Origin: Leptolyngbyaceae cyanobacterium clean351 | Lineage (GTDB): Bacteria > Cyanobacteriota > Cyanobacteriia > DAIDHW01 | Length of the DNA: 64,000 nucleotides | Reading direction: 5' to 3' | Assembly: GCA_027451865.1 (NCBI GenBank) | Contig: DAIDHW010000005.1 | Span: forward strand, 64,001-128,000 | Shown here: piece by piece, positions 9,968 to 19,507 of the stretch | How positions within the stretch are numbered: position 1 is the stretch's first letter | How the letters are laid out: each line of letters begins with the position of its first letter | Notes under the pieces: generated by a model | Database searches by the model: none | What the model was told of the DNA's origin: nothing | Seen by the model: only the letters and a program-made list of their open reading frames with translations | Made by a program: the position numbers and the translations under genes

Positions 9968-12772
9968 CTAACTGGGAGTAGGAGGACTCGGCTCCGGGGA
10001 GACCTCTCCTAGGGGCAGCACTAGCCGGGTCAAAATCCGCTGGTCCTCTAGGCGATGGAAGCTTAACTCCCCCTGCATGCGCTCAACTATTCCTTGGCAG
10101 ATGTGCAGGTGTAGCCCGGGGTATTGCTGGAGGGTAGAGGGGGCGAGGGGGTCCTGGCCAGTTTTGCCCTGTAGGTCCTCTAGGAGCCGCGGCTCCACGG
10201 TCCCGGGGTCGGTAATGGAAATTTCTAGCCACTGGTGTTCCAAAACCTGCGGCCACAAGTCCACTTGGCCGTGGGCAGCGGTGCGCCGACAGGCGACGGC
10301 TAAAACCTCCGTCAGTACCAGTTCGATTTTGGCTAGGTCCCCCTGCAGACACACTGCCCCGGTCTCCGCAGCCTGGGGCAGGTCATGGATCTCTAGCCAA
10401 ACTTGTTTTTGTTGAGCCAAGTTACCCACGCGGTCTAACACCCTTTTGAGCATCCGCAGGACTACCCCGGATTCACGGTGGTAATAGATTTGCCACTGCT
10501 CCTGCTGCAGCACCGGGGCAAATTTGACCAGGGTTTCCGTAAGTTGCCGCAGCAAATCCTGATGACGCCGTAGCTGGGCTTCAGCGTCTCCCACCTCAGG
10601 GTTTGACTGGGCCCGTTTAACCAGGTTGCCCGCCGCTAGGTATAACTCCTCTAGGCGGCGCAGCTTATACCAGTTCATTTGTTTGAGAGTTTTGACTTGG
10701 TCCGTGAGCCGACCGGTCAGCATGAGCCACCGGCGGGACCAGGCCAGCTGGCTGACTAGAGCATCCACTGCCTGACGTAGGTCCCGGGGCCACACCCGGG
10801 CCGCCCGGTCAACGATCAAAACTACCCCTGTAGGTTCGTGGTCAGGGGCAGTCCGCAGGACCGCAACTAGCAATCGCACTTGGTCTGGGACACACAGCCA
10901 CACCCGAGTCCCCGCTGCCACCTGGTCTCCCGTCACCTCTAAGAGCCCCTGATGTTTGAGGGCCCACTGAATCAGCGTGTCCGTGTGGAGGGTGATCTTA
11001 GTTTGGCCATCAACCTTGAGGTCACTTGCATCCCCTACCCAGGCCTTCACCTGACCCAGACCATGACCACTCTGCCAGGCTACCAGGGTCACTAGGGGGG
11101 CCTGGGTCAGGCGACTGAGGATATTGAGGGCAGTTTGTTCGAGTTCAGGAACCTCCACAATTTTTTGCAGGTCCTCTAATCCCTCCTCCAACTGGCGGTT
11201 GAGGTATTGCCGATAGTCATATAGATGCTCCGCTTGCCACTGGTAGATAATCAGGCCTAGGAGATGGGCCACCCGCTGGAGCACCTCAGCCTCATGGTTG
11301 CTCCAGGAATGGTTATCCTCCCGGGCCACGAGGACAAAGCCTTCAATGGGCAGGGAAGGCCTAGTAGAACACAGCAGGAAAGACCTCACCCCCAATGCCT
11401 GCAGATCAGCACCCCAACTGCCTAGCTCCAGGTCCTCTCCGTGGCTGACCACGGCCACTGGAGTACTACTCTCCTCCAGCAGGTGCCAATCTAATTCCCC
11501 TAGCTCGGCTAAGGGCCCCGCGATGGGTTCCCGACCGGAGACATAGGTTTGGTGGGCGATTTCAAAACTACGCTGGTTTAGCTGCCGGCGCAAGATTAAA
11601 CACCGCTGGACCCCCAGGTACTCCGTGAGCACCTCGGCCACCACTCGCAGGGTGGTCGCGTGGTCTTGGTCCTGGACAACCGACTCAACGATGGTGTTCA
11701 CCAGGTCCTGCTCGGCAGTGGCAGCGGTAATGGCTGATTCCATCTCCTCTAGGGGGACAGTCAGTCCCAGCATATCCGCGGCCCCCCGCAGGTATTTCTT
11801 CTCCTCCTCTAGCCACAGCCGCGGTTCATAACTCTCCGCCACCACCAGTCCCGCCAACTCCCCCTGGTGCAGCACCGCTGCTAGGAGGAGAGTGCACGCC
11901 CCAGTAATCTGGAGCAAGCGCTGGGCTGCCGCATACTGCAGGTCTCCCACCACCACCACTTGGTTATTCATCAGGGACGGGCGGAAGGTCCCCAGGTCCG
12001 CTAGACTAATTTCTACTCCTGCCTGTTGCCGCTCTCCCTTAGCCCGGGGGGGGCAGCTTGCCTTGCGACCTAGGGTCTGTCTTTCCGGGTCAAACCAGTA
12101 GCCGTGGCAGCGAGAGGCAAAGAGAAACCGATGGGTTTCCGTGACCACCAGGTCTAGACGGCGCTGGAGGGTGGTTTCTCCCTGAAGCTTAGCTAACAGA
12201 CTCAGGAGGGGCTGGTCACAGCGTTTAGCCTGACGAAGATTTTGATTCTCCTCCTGAAAAGCTAGAGTAGCTGCCAGGGTACTTAACACCAAGGTCAAGC
12301 AGGTTTGCTCCTGGGGCCGGCAGGCATCTCCCCACAGGTGGGAGGCAAACACCCCTGCCCCTAGACAACGATTCCCATGACAGATGGGGAGAATTAAGGC
12401 CCCCTGGAGTTGATGGCGGTGGGCCACTTTTTGCCACTCCCCAGCCCGAGTCTCGGCTTGCAGGTTGGGGATTTTCAAGGGCTGACGGTTGACTATCACT
12501 TGCTCCAATAGGTCCCCAGAGTTGAGGACAAACCGCCGCCGCAACAGGTCCGGGTCCGGGGTGTCCGCAAAGCCGGCAATCCCCACTAGTTCTCCTTCCG
12601 CCTGCTGATACAGGCCGAGCCACACCAGATCAAAGGCAGATTCCGCCCGCAGATAACCTAGAAGGTGCTCAAGCAGTGCCGAGACGGGTTGGGTCTCCTG
12701 TAGGGCCTGGAGGACTCGGGCCAGGGCTAGGACTTTTGTATGAGTAATCGTGAGTTCTTTGGCCTCAGCCAT
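9968..12772 (-). CDS. multi-GAF sensor protein with degenerate histidine-kinase ATPase
   Basis: A 934-residue soluble sensor-like protein. The first two thirds contain several GAF-like modules: the first at about 15-175 (FDLVWLGLYQ, GALILPICHGNRCLG), others around 190-350, 365-520 and 540-690. Next comes a helical dimerisation region (LRRLEELYLAAGNL, about 700-780) and a C-terminal HATPase-like domain. I do not see a phospho-accepting His in a normal H-box. The N-box is altered (KIELVLTEVLAVACRRT), the DxGxG motif reads ITDPGTV, and the GLGL motif reads LHLHICQGIVERMQG. It probably binds a signal or partner instead of autophosphorylating. No response regulator is adjacent. It lies upstream of the radical SAM-mgdA pair on the same strand, with a 76-bp gap. 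Confidence 0.8.
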   Translation of the reverse strand: MAEAKELTITHTKVLALARVLQALQETQPVSALLEHLLGYLRAESAFDLVWLGLYQQAEGELVGIAGFADTPDPDLLRRRFVLNSGDLLEQVIVNRQPLKIPNLQAETRAGEWQKVAHRHQLQGALILPICHGNRCLGAGVFASHLWGDACRPQEQTCLTLVLSTLAATLAFQEENQNLRQAKRCDQPLLSLLAKLQGETTLQRRLDLVVTETHRFLFASRCHGYWFDPERQTLGRKASCPPRAKGERQQAGVEISLADLGTFRPSLMNNQVVVVGDLQYAAAQRLLQITGACTLLLAAVLHQGELAGLVVAESYEPRLWLEEEKKYLRGAADMLGLTVPLEEMESAITAATAEQDLVNTIVESVVQDQDHATTLRVVAEVLTEYLGVQRCLILRRQLNQRSFEIAHQTYVSGREPIAGPLAELGELDWHLLEESSTPVAVVSHGEDLELGSWGADLQALGVRSFLLCSTRPSLPIEGFVLVAREDNHSWSNHEAEVLQRVAHLLGLIIYQWQAEHLYDYRQYLNRQLEEGLEDLQKIVEVPELEQTALNILSRLTQAPLVTLVAWQSGHGLGQVKAWVGDASDLKVDGQTKITLHTDTLIQWALKHQGLLEVTGDQVAAGTRVWLCVPDQVRLLVAVLRTAPDHEPTGVVLIVDRAARVWPRDLRQAVDALVSQLAWSRRWLMLTGRLTDQVKTLKQMNWYKLRRLEELYLAAGNLVKRAQSNPEVGDAEAQLRRHQDLLRQLTETLVKFAPVLQQEQWQIYYHRESGVVLRMLKRVLDRVGNLAQQKQVWLEIHDLPQAAETGAVCLQGDLAKIELVLTEVLAVACRRTAAHGQVDLWPQVLEHQWLEISITDPGTVEPRLLEDLQGKTGQDPLAPSTLQQYPGLHLHICQGIVERMQGELSFHRLEDQRILTRLVLPLGEVSPEPSPPTPS

Positions 12773-12909
12773 AGGTCTAGGGGGATTAGAGGGGACACCT
12801 CTCTCTACGCTACCCCTAGAAACGTACGGTAATTGATTAGTGCTAGGATATTTTCTGCTTTTCCTATCGTTAAATACGACCTTGTTCGTGTCCCTTCCTT
12901 AGGTCTGAC

Positions 12910-14553
12910 TTGTCTAAACGCTCCCTTACCAGCATCGCTGGGGTAGTAGCGGTGGCCACCCTGGTCAGTAAAGTTTTTGGCCTTGTGCGGCAACAGATGA
13001 TCGCTGCTGTGTTCGGGGTTGGCCCTGCCATTGGCGCCTACAATTTCGCCTACGTCATCCCGGGGTTTTTGCTGGTTTTGCTTGGGGGAATTAATGGCCC
13101 CTTTCACAGTGCCATCGTCAGTGCCCTGGCCAAACGGCGCAACGGGGACCTCGCTCCAATTATCGAGACCATTACCACCCTGGTGGGGGGGGTGCTCTTA
13201 CTGTTGACCCTGATTCTAGTGGTCTTCGCTGACCCCCTGATGCACCTAGTGGCCCCGGGGCTCTACGTGTCCACCGCTGCTCTGGAGCAGACCCACCCCC
13301 AGCAGGTCCACGAGATGTTAGTCACCCGCACCCTGGCGGTAGCCCAACTGCGAATCATGGCCCCCATGGCCCTGCTAGCGGGGTTGATCGGGATCGGCTT
13401 TGGCACCCTGAACGCGGCGGACCAGTACTTGTTACCCTCTCTAAGCCCCCTGTTCTCCAGCGTGGCTGTGGTGGCCTGCCTCGGGGGGCTGAGTTTCCAC
13501 CTAGGTCATCGAGTCCTTGAACCAGAGTACATCACCCTCGGGGGGTTAGTTCTGGCCTGGGCCACCCTGGGGGGGGCTGTAGTCCAGTGGTTAGCCCAGC
13601 TTCCGAGCCAGTGGCGCTCGGGCCTCGGGGGCTTGCGGTTGCGGTTTAATTTCCGCCAGCCCGAGGTACAGGAGGTGATCCAGGTGATGGGCCCGGCTAC
13701 CTTCTCCTCCGGGATGATGCAGATTAATGTTTGGACGGACCTATTTTTTGCCTCCTTTATCCCCCAGGCAGCAGCAGCAGTTTCAGCCATGGGCTACGCC
13801 AATCTCCTAGTCACCACCCCCCTGGGGATCCTCTCCAATGTGATCCTGGTGCCCTTGTTACCAGTATTCTCCCGCCTAGCCGAGCCCCACCAGTGGCCGG
13901 AGCTCAAGCAGCGGATTCGCCAAGGCCTGATGATGACGGGCTTGACCATGCTGCCCCTAGGGGCCCTAATCCTGGTGCTGTCCTTGCCCATCGTGCGGGT
14001 AATCTACGAACGCTACGCTTTTGACCGCGGGGCCGCGGAGCTGACGGCCTCGGTGCTGGCGGCCTACAGCTTTGGCATGTTCGCTTACCTGGCCCGGGAT
14101 GTCCTGGTGAGGGTGTTTTACGCCCTAGGGGACGGGGATACCCCCTTTCGCATCAGTGTGGTCAATATTTTCCTCAATGCCGTCCTAGACTTTGTCATGG
14201 TCAAGCCCTACGGGGCCCCGGGGTTGATCCTGGCCACGGTGGGCGTTAACGTTTGCTCCACAGTGATGCTCGTGACAATCCTGCACCGGCGCCTCGGGGG
14301 GTTGCCAATGGGGAAGTGGGCAGGACACATTGCGGCTTTAACCCTAGCTAGCCTAGTAACCGGGGTGGTGGCCTGGGGGGTGATCACTGGGCTGGAGAGA
14401 GCCTGGGGCACTCGGGGGCTCCTAGTGCAGATGGGGGAACTATTCCTAGCGGGGAGTGGGGGAATGCTAGTGTTCGCCTTGATCACTAGCCAGCTAGGGC
14501 TGCCGGAGGTGGAGCAGTTGCGCCGGCGGGTCATCAGGTATTGGAGGGGCTAG
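12910..14553 (+). CDS. murJ: lipid II flippase MurJ (MviN family)
   Basis: MurJ moves the peptidoglycan precursor lipid II across the cytoplasmic membrane. The 547-residue protein is almost entirely membrane segments (about 14). It begins with the family N-terminus containing [14 protein letters not shown], followed by [13 protein letters not shown] and [14 protein letters not shown]. The start is a TTG at 12910 ([12 protein letters not shown]). An in-frame stop at 12871 and no intervening ATG or GTG in frame support it. The gene is divergent from the GAF protein across 137 bp and is followed by a tRNA gene. Confidence 0.95.
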   Translation: MSKRSLTSIAGVVAVATLVSKVFGLVRQQMIAAVFGVGPAIGAYNFAYVIPGFLLVLLGGINGPFHSAIVSALAKRRNGDLAPIIETITTLVGGVLLLLTLILVVFADPLMHLVAPGLYVSTAALEQTHPQQVHEMLVTRTLAVAQLRIMAPMALLAGLIGIGFGTLNAADQYLLPSLSPLFSSVAVVACLGGLSFHLGHRVLEPEYITLGGLVLAWATLGGAVVQWLAQLPSQWRSGLGGLRLRFNFRQPEVQEVIQVMGPATFSSGMMQINVWTDLFFASFIPQAAAAVSAMGYANLLVTTPLGILSNVILVPLLPVFSRLAEPHQWPELKQRIRQGLMMTGLTMLPLGALILVLSLPIVRVIYERYAFDRGAAELTASVLAAYSFGMFAYLARDVLVRVFYALGDGDTPFRISVVNIFLNAVLDFVMVKPYGAPGLILATVGVNVCSTVMLVTILHRRLGGLPMGKWAGHIAALTLASLVTGVVAWGVITGLERAWGTRGLLVQMGELFLAGSGGMLVFALITSQLGLPEVEQLRRRVIRYWRG

Positions 14554-14603
14554 ACCTGGGCAGGGGACCGGATTTGATGCTAGTATGGGCAAGCGTAATT
14601 GGC

Positions 14604-14677
14604 CGGGATGTAGCGCAGCTTGGTAGCGCACTTCGTTCGGGACGAAGGGGCCGCAGGTTCGAATCCTGTCATCCCGA
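14604..14677 (+). tRNA. tRNA-Pro (anticodon CGG)
   Basis: A 74-base cloverleaf. The acceptor stem CGGGATG pairs with CATCCCG, with A as discriminator. The anticodon stem CTTCG/CGAAG encloses the loop TTCGGGA, placing CGG at positions 34-36, which reads CCG proline codons. The T arm contains GGTTCGAATCC. The 3' CCA is not encoded. It lies 50 bp after murJ. Confidence 0.96.
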
Positions 14678-14692
14678 TCCTAATGGTTAGGA
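14678..14692 (+). terminator. small hairpin directly after tRNA-Pro
   Basis: TCCTAA, a TGG loop and TTAGGA form a perfect six-base-pair stem starting at the first base after the tRNA. There is no following T run, so a role in termination or 3' processing is only a suggestion. The following 260 or so bases (to about 14956) contain nothing I recognise. Confidence 0.25.
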
Positions 14693-14956
14693 GACAGCAG
14701 CTTGGTATGGGGGGATTATATCAACCCTGCCCAGCCTCTTGGCTGTCTTGTTCACCCGCGAAAGACCCCTGCTCTCCAGGACGACCATAGGTCGACTACA
14801 TGTCCAGTGACCTGGGAGACTACTACCGGGGCAAGACCGGAAGATTGCCATCGAGTGCTAAAAGTCCACACGCGGACCACAAGTTTCTAGAAACATGGTC
14901 AGTATTCAGACAAGAAGCTCCTGATAGTGAGACCATAATGAGTTATTCGGTGCTGC

Positions 14957-15715
14957 TTACTGCCAAGATAAGCAATCGCGCCACTGGCATGCCGGAGAGT
15001 TTTTAGTCGCGCGATGCCAACGCATACACGCCGAGAATCCTGTAACTAGTAATGGTAGCGGCAAGAGTTTTAAGGACTGATACTGGGCAAAAGTAATGGC
15101 GATTCGGTGTGTCAAGGTAGCCACTAAATCTGTCTGCGCCAGGAGGGAGGGAGACACTAGGAAATGGGGAACAAAAAGAGCCACATGCCGTTTCAGATTT
15201 TCCTTGGCAAGCAGCGCATCCACTCGCCCGATACGGTCTTCCTTCACCGCAACAAGCAGATGAAGCACAGCAAAGTACTCTTCCAGGGAAAGGGGGCTAT
15301 CGATTAAGGGATGACCCCGGCGGCAGACGCAAACATAGCTTTCCTGAAGCAACCTTTGTTCCTTATGCTCTTTAACTTTCTCAGGGAAGACCCCACAGAC
15401 CAAGTCGATTTCGCCACTGTCTAGCAGCGCCAGCAACCTATGACGCTCCCCGGGGAACAAGGGTTAGAGAGTCTGGACTAACCGGGGCAACAGGGTGAAG
15501 CCGCCAAAATCTGACATGCCAATGGCAAAGACGCGGTCACTGGTAGCAGGATCAAAAATAGACCGCTCCCAAAGGGCCACCTGAATTTGGAGCAGAACAG
15601 GGGGACAACTGTTCCTAAAGCGCAACCGCAGTGGGGGTGGGGCGCAGACCACTGGCAGTGCGAATAAACAGATCATCTTTGATTAAGAGCCGTGCCAGAG
15701 CATTACTAGTTTGGC
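14957..15715 (-). pseudogene. LysR-family transcriptional regulator, decayed
   Basis: Pieces of one LysR regulator remain on the minus strand. A fragment of the helix-turn-helix end (NALARLL, then DLFIRTASGLRPTPTA) runs to a TAG at 15615-15617. The frame then changes, and the linker and first part of the substrate domain follow (TSDRVFAIGMSDFGGFTLLPRL). A TAA at 15464-15466 interrupts it. The rest of the effector domain continues in the same frame (LLDSGEIDLVCGVFPEK, LLVTGFSACMRWH). The first 35-40 residues of the DNA-binding domain are missing: homology stops about ten bases from the start of the divergent reductase relic. At least two stops, one frameshift and an N-terminal deletion make it non-functional. 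Confidence 0.88.
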
Positions 15716-15723
15716 AAAAAGTT

Positions 15724-16258
15724 ATGGACATTGCATTTATCGGGGTGGGGAATGTCGGTACGCCCCTGCCAGACCATTTACAAAAAACTAGGACACGGGG
15801 TGACTATTACTGCCCATAACCCAGACTCTCTATGAGCACGAGCCACCCTCAGCCGAAATGCCAATTGTGTGGTCAAGACACCCCTTGAAGCGGTGAATGC
15901 AGCCGAGGTCGTGTTTTTGGCCACGCCGCTTGCGGCCAATAAGGCAGCTCTAGCCCGGGTAAATCCGGCTTGAGTTAAAAAGTGAGCGTTCTGAGGCTAA
16001 GTTCGTTCAAGATCTTGTGCCCACCGCCAAATTTGGAAACCTTGAGGAAAACGCCTATCCAGGGTATGGGGAGCTCAAGCCGGCAATGTTGCTGAGCACA
16101 CAGTCTCGAGACTTTGTCAGGAATTCGGTTGGAAACCAATCGATGTAGGTGGTCTTGCCATGAGTCTGTATCTAGAGCACATGACACTCCTATGGATCCA
16201 GATGGCACAGGGGCAAAAACTGGGCGCTAGCTTTGTTTGGGCAAGGCTGAGGAAGTAG
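15724..16258 (+). pseudogene. NAD(P)/F420-dependent reductase-like protein, decayed
   Basis: Starts with a dinucleotide-binding motif (MDIAFIGVGNVGTPL, ATG at 15724). The frame is lost in a run of six A residues (15782-15787): dropping one A restores LGHGVTITAHNPDSL. A TGA follows, then ARATLSRNANCVVKTPLEAV and AAEVVFLATPLA, ending at another TGA. After a further shift come AYPGYGELKPAMLL and the C-terminal piece with GWKPIDVGGLA and LEHMTLLWIQMAQ, ending at TAG 16256-16258. The order of conserved blocks matches NADPH-dependent F420-reductase-like oxidoreductases (NAD-binding domain family). It faces away from the LysR relic, the classical regulator/target arrangement. Confidence 0.85.
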
Positions 16259-16513
16259 AGCCCTGCTTTACTTTTAGTAAAACGAGGGGCCAGGTGCCAA
16301 TTGCCACCCTGAGCTGTCCTAGGGAGGCAAGATTGGGGCCTGACCGGTAGAGATACTGAAAACGATAATCTAGCCACCCCTAGCACCAGGAGTTGGTTAA
16401 GCAGCCCCAAGGGGCCTTCCTCTCACCTGCGGGGACTGCACATCCACTAGTTCAGGCCCAGGGCCAGCAGACAAACCCCCTACCTAACACCTCCTCGATC
16501 CGCCCAGGACACT
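16259..16513. other. gene-poor stretch after the reductase relic
   Basis: About 255 bp with no convincing open frame, RNA fold or repeat. It continues the tract of decayed sequence that begins after tRNA-Pro and ends at the Tic22-like gene. Confidence 0.4.
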
Positions 16514-17257
16514 TTATTTGCTCGGCGCCGGACTAGGGGCCGGTCGAACAAAGGAGCGCACATTAGAGGCGGGAATCAGAGTCAGGTATTGCAGGGCGGG
16601 GTCCTTGCCCTGGACCAGCAGGCTTACCACCCGGGACAGAGTAGTCACTTGGGTGACGATGGTCGGGGCCGCCTGAGGATTCTTTTGTTTATACTGGGCC
16701 AAAATGTGGTCTAGGTCACTAACACTAAAGAAAAAGGGCACCGCCTTACGGTTCTGCAGACTGATGGTCAGGAGCCCCTTAGTTTTGGTATCTTGGGCAA
16801 AAAACAGGGGGATGTCATCGAATTTGGTGACGGGATGCCCCTGTTGCTTGAGCAGAGCCATGGCTGCTTCCACCTGCTGGTGGTCAGGAATAAATTCATA
16901 GACCGTGTGGGTCACGGCCTCTTTGTTATTGTGGGCCAAGTTGTAGGCCGCGGCCAGGGAGCCTACTTTGATCTGTGCTACCTTGCCGAGGGCAGGATTT
17001 TTACTTTTGATAATTTTGAGGAAGGTAGTGGCGTCGCTAGGGTCGAGGAAGAAAGTGATAACGTGGGTGGTACCCGCCACCCGCTCGATAGGTACCCCCT
17101 TATTATTAGCAACAATAAAGACGGGGATATTAACTAAGTACTTTTGAACTTGAGTATCCGGAAGGGCCAGGACAGCCCGGGAGTGGAGTACCTCCGGGAC
17201 AACTGCCATTCCCCCCGCCAGGCTCATCATCAACCCCAGATGCATCAGTCGGCGCAT
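16514..17257 (-). CDS. Tic22-like protein
   Basis: A 248-residue exported protein of the Tic22 family. In cyanobacteria these proteins act in the periplasm or thylakoid-associated space in outer-membrane biogenesis, and in chloroplasts in protein import. ATG 17257 (MRRLMHLGLMMSLAGGMAVV) gives a clear signal peptide. The open frame extends upstream to 17407, but that part would overlap the CDF transporter and precede the signal peptide, so I reject it. Family-like blocks include IPVFIVAN, THVITFFLDPSDA, VYEFIPDHQQVEAAMALL and IPLFFAQD. The C-terminus is Pro/Ser-rich. It follows the CDF transporter on the same strand. Confidence 0.85.
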   Translation of the reverse strand: MRRLMHLGLMMSLAGGMAVVPEVLHSRAVLALPDTQVQKYLVNIPVFIVANNKGVPIERVAGTTHVITFFLDPSDATTFLKIIKSKNPALGKVAQIKVGSLAAAYNLAHNNKEAVTHTVYEFIPDHQQVEAAMALLKQQGHPVTKFDDIPLFFAQDTKTKGLLTISLQNRKAVPFFFSVSDLDHILAQYKQKNPQAAPTIVTQVTTLSRVVSLLVQGKDPALQYLTLIPASNVRSFVRPAPSPAPSK

Positions 17258-17363
17258 GATTTTGTGTTCCTTAAATAGTAGGTGTGAATCGAAGACTCCT
17301 AGCCAAGGAAGAGAGTTCCTCCCCCAGGGCTCAGCAGGCAAGACCTTAGCTATCCTAGCCCAG

Positions 17364-18290
17364 CTAGATAACGTGGTCTGGCTCCAGGGTACAGGGATAG
17401 TTAACATCTCCTATTTCCAGCTGCAGGGTGGTGTGGGAGATACCAAAGTACTGCTGCAGTTCCGAGCTCACCTGACATAGGAAGGCATCCCCCGGATGAC
17501 CCTCAGGCATTACCAGATGGACAGTCAGGGCCGTTTTGCTGGTGCTAGTAGCCCAGATGTGCAGGTCATGGACCCGGGCTACCCCAGGGCACTCACCCAG
17601 GTAATGAGCTACCAACTCCGGCCGAATCCCCTCGGGGACCCCCGCTAGGGCTAAGTTGAAGGACTCCTGCAGCAAATTCCAAGTCCCCAAGACCACCAGG
17701 GCAGCTACTCCCAAGCTGACCATCGGGTCAACCCACCGCCAGCCAGTAAGATAGATCACTAGCCCGGCTACCACTACCCCCAGGGATACCAGGGCATCCG
17801 CAGTCAAGTGGGCGAAGGCGGCGCGGATGTTCAGGTCCCCCTGCCGCCCAGTCTGAAACAGTAGAGCGCTGAGGGTGTTAACTATAATTCCTACTGAGGC
17901 TACTACCATCACCACCCGAGCGGCCACAGGGGCGGGGTGGGCCAGGTGTTGCACTGCCCCGAGGGCGACTGCCCCCATAGACAGCAGTAATACTACCGCA
18001 TTCGCCATCGCCCCCATAATTGAGAATCCCCCCAAGCCGTAGGTGTAGCGTTTGGTGGGGGGGAGGTTGGATAATATATTTGTACCCCAAGCAAGGAGCA
18101 AACCTAGCCCATCACCTAGGTTGTGCCCCGCATCCGCCAGCAGGGCCAGGGAATGGGCCTGGTAGCCGTAGACCACCTCAACCAGGACTAACCCCAGGTT
18201 TAAGCCAGTCCCGAGGGCAAAGGCTCGGCCGCGGTGGTGATGACCATGATGGTCGTGACCAAAATGGTGATGGTCGTGATGCCCAGCCAT
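17364..18290 (-). CDS. cation diffusion facilitator (zinc/cobalt efflux type)
   Basis: A CDF transporter that probably exports Zn2+ or a similar divalent metal in exchange for protons. From ATG 18290 the 308-residue protein starts with a very His-rich metal-binding tail (residues 4-19). It then has six membrane segments with the site motif LLADAGHNLGDGLG (D53, H56, D60 region) and the matching HLTADALVSLG in the fifth segment. The C-terminal cytoplasmic dimer domain contains VHDLHIWATSTSKTALTVHL. The frame is open 44 codons further upstream into the neighbouring glycosyltransferase, but the His-rich start fits the family better. Spacing to the upstream gene's stop is five bases, suggesting an operon. 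Confidence 0.93.
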   Translation of the reverse strand: MAGHHDHHHFGHDHHGHHHRGRAFALGTGLNLGLVLVEVVYGYQAHSLALLADAGHNLGDGLGLLLAWGTNILSNLPPTKRYTYGLGGFSIMGAMANAVVLLLSMGAVALGAVQHLAHPAPVAARVVMVVASVGIIVNTLSALLFQTGRQGDLNIRAAFAHLTADALVSLGVVVAGLVIYLTGWRWVDPMVSLGVAALVVLGTWNLLQESFNLALAGVPEGIRPELVAHYLGECPGVARVHDLHIWATSTSKTALTVHLVMPEGHPGDAFLCQVSSELQQYFGISHTTLQLEIGDVNYPCTLEPDHVI

Positions 18291-18295
18291 AGTTC

Positions 18296-19447
18296 CTACT
18301 CCTCCACCACCATGCCACCGCGACCGATCCACAGCCAACGCCCCCGCCACCATACCCGGTGACCAAAACAGCCCTGGAGCCAAACCACAAAACTCAAAGC
18401 CTCCCGCAAGGGCAGCAGCCAAAACCAGCTAGTCAAGCCGCGGCTGTCTAGATATATCGTCGCCATCAGAGCTTGGAGCAGGCGTATTCCCCAAGACCCC
18501 AAGGCCACTAGGACCGCCCAGGGGGCAAAGCCAGTCACCAGCACTAGGAGCAGGCTGTACAGGGGACCATGACAAAAGAGCATGCCATAAAATTGGCTGC
18601 CGCGGTTGTTGCGAATGGTCCGCGCCCACCGCAGCTCCCGCCGGTAAACCTGAGCTAGGGTCTCCCGAGGCTCATCATTATCCAGAATGTAGCTTGAGAG
18701 CTCAACCTGGTAGCCAGACTTGACTGCTAGGTTACCAATATCGTAATCAGACCCAATCCGGTTAACGATCCTACCGAGGCCACCTAGGTCCTGGAGCACC
18801 GGCTTACGGGTAACGATGGTGGCCCCCAGGGCAAAGGACATCCCCCCATCCAAGGCCCTAGCCACCAGAACACTGGGGAAAAAGTCCACACAGCGCCCCA
18901 GGGAGGCCATGGCTGAGCCAATAGATAGGGGATACTTGCCCACGTAGCCACAGGTGACTACCCCGACCTGGGGATTAGCTAGGGGGGCAGTAACTGTAGC
19001 CAAGTAGTCCGATCCCACTCGCATGTCACTGTCGCAAAAGACCACCGTCTCGTGGGCAGCTGCCTTGACCAGGTGGATCAGGTTGCTGACCTGGTGGTTG
19101 ATACCGTAGACCTCCTGACACAGCACCAACCGCGCCCGGGGCTGCCGACTTAGGAGGACCCGTAGCAGCGGGACCGCCGAGTCCTCCGGGTCCATCACCC
19201 CAAACACCACCTCGTAGTCCGGATAGTTCTGGTTGCAAAAAGAGCTCCAGTTAGCCATCGCCTTTTCTTCAGCACCGCAGACGGGAATGAGGATGGAAAC
19301 TGGCTCTGAGTAACTAGTGCTAGCAGACTGCTGATGGGAGCGGAAAAAAGAGACCGTCACCGCCGCACAGGTAAGGTGGAAGACCGCGGCAGTCAGGATT
19401 AAAAAACACAGTAAAGCCGGGATAATTAGGAGGAAATTAGTCAGCAA
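18296..19447 (-). CDS. GT21 ceramide-glucosyltransferase-like glycosyltransferase, HpnI-like
   Basis: A membrane glycosyltransferase of the ceramide glucosyltransferase family. In hopanoid producers, HpnI of this family adds N-acetylglucosamine to bacteriohopanetetrol. After an N-terminal membrane segment come VSILIPVCGAEEKAMANW, FCNQNYPDYEVVFGVMDPEDS, VFCDSDMRVGSDYL (metal-binding DxD-like), VGVVTCGYVG and the acceptor motif YRRELRWARTIR ((Q/R)xxRW). Two to three C-terminal membrane segments follow. The open frame extends to 19687, inside the divergent radical SAM gene. I place the start at TTG 19447 (383 residues) because the upstream 80 residues look non-coding; this start is uncertain. 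The hopanoid link is inferred from family resemblance and from the divergent HpnP candidate. Confidence 0.72.
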   Translation of the reverse strand: MLTNFLLIIPALLCFLILTAAVFHLTCAAVTVSFFRSHQQSASTSYSEPVSILIPVCGAEEKAMANWSSFCNQNYPDYEVVFGVMDPEDSAVPLLRVLLSRQPRARLVLCQEVYGINHQVSNLIHLVKAAAHETVVFCDSDMRVGSDYLATVTAPLANPQVGVVTCGYVGKYPLSIGSAMASLGRCVDFFPSVLVARALDGGMSFALGATIVTRKPVLQDLGGLGRIVNRIGSDYDIGNLAVKSGYQVELSSYILDNDEPRETLAQVYRRELRWARTIRNNRGSQFYGMLFCHGPLYSLLLVLVTGFAPWAVLVALGSWGIRLLQALMATIYLDSRGLTSWFWLLPLREALSFVVWLQGCFGHRVWWRGRWLWIGRGGMVVEE

Positions 19448-19507
19448 AACTTGCCATTTGAGCAGTACAAGGCATACCCTGTAAGCATAACATGCCCCGC
19501 TTAACCG

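Noticed and set aside
17258-17407. 50-residue N-terminal extension of the Tic22-like protein
   Set aside because: It precedes a clear signal peptide and overlaps the end of the CDF transporter gene.
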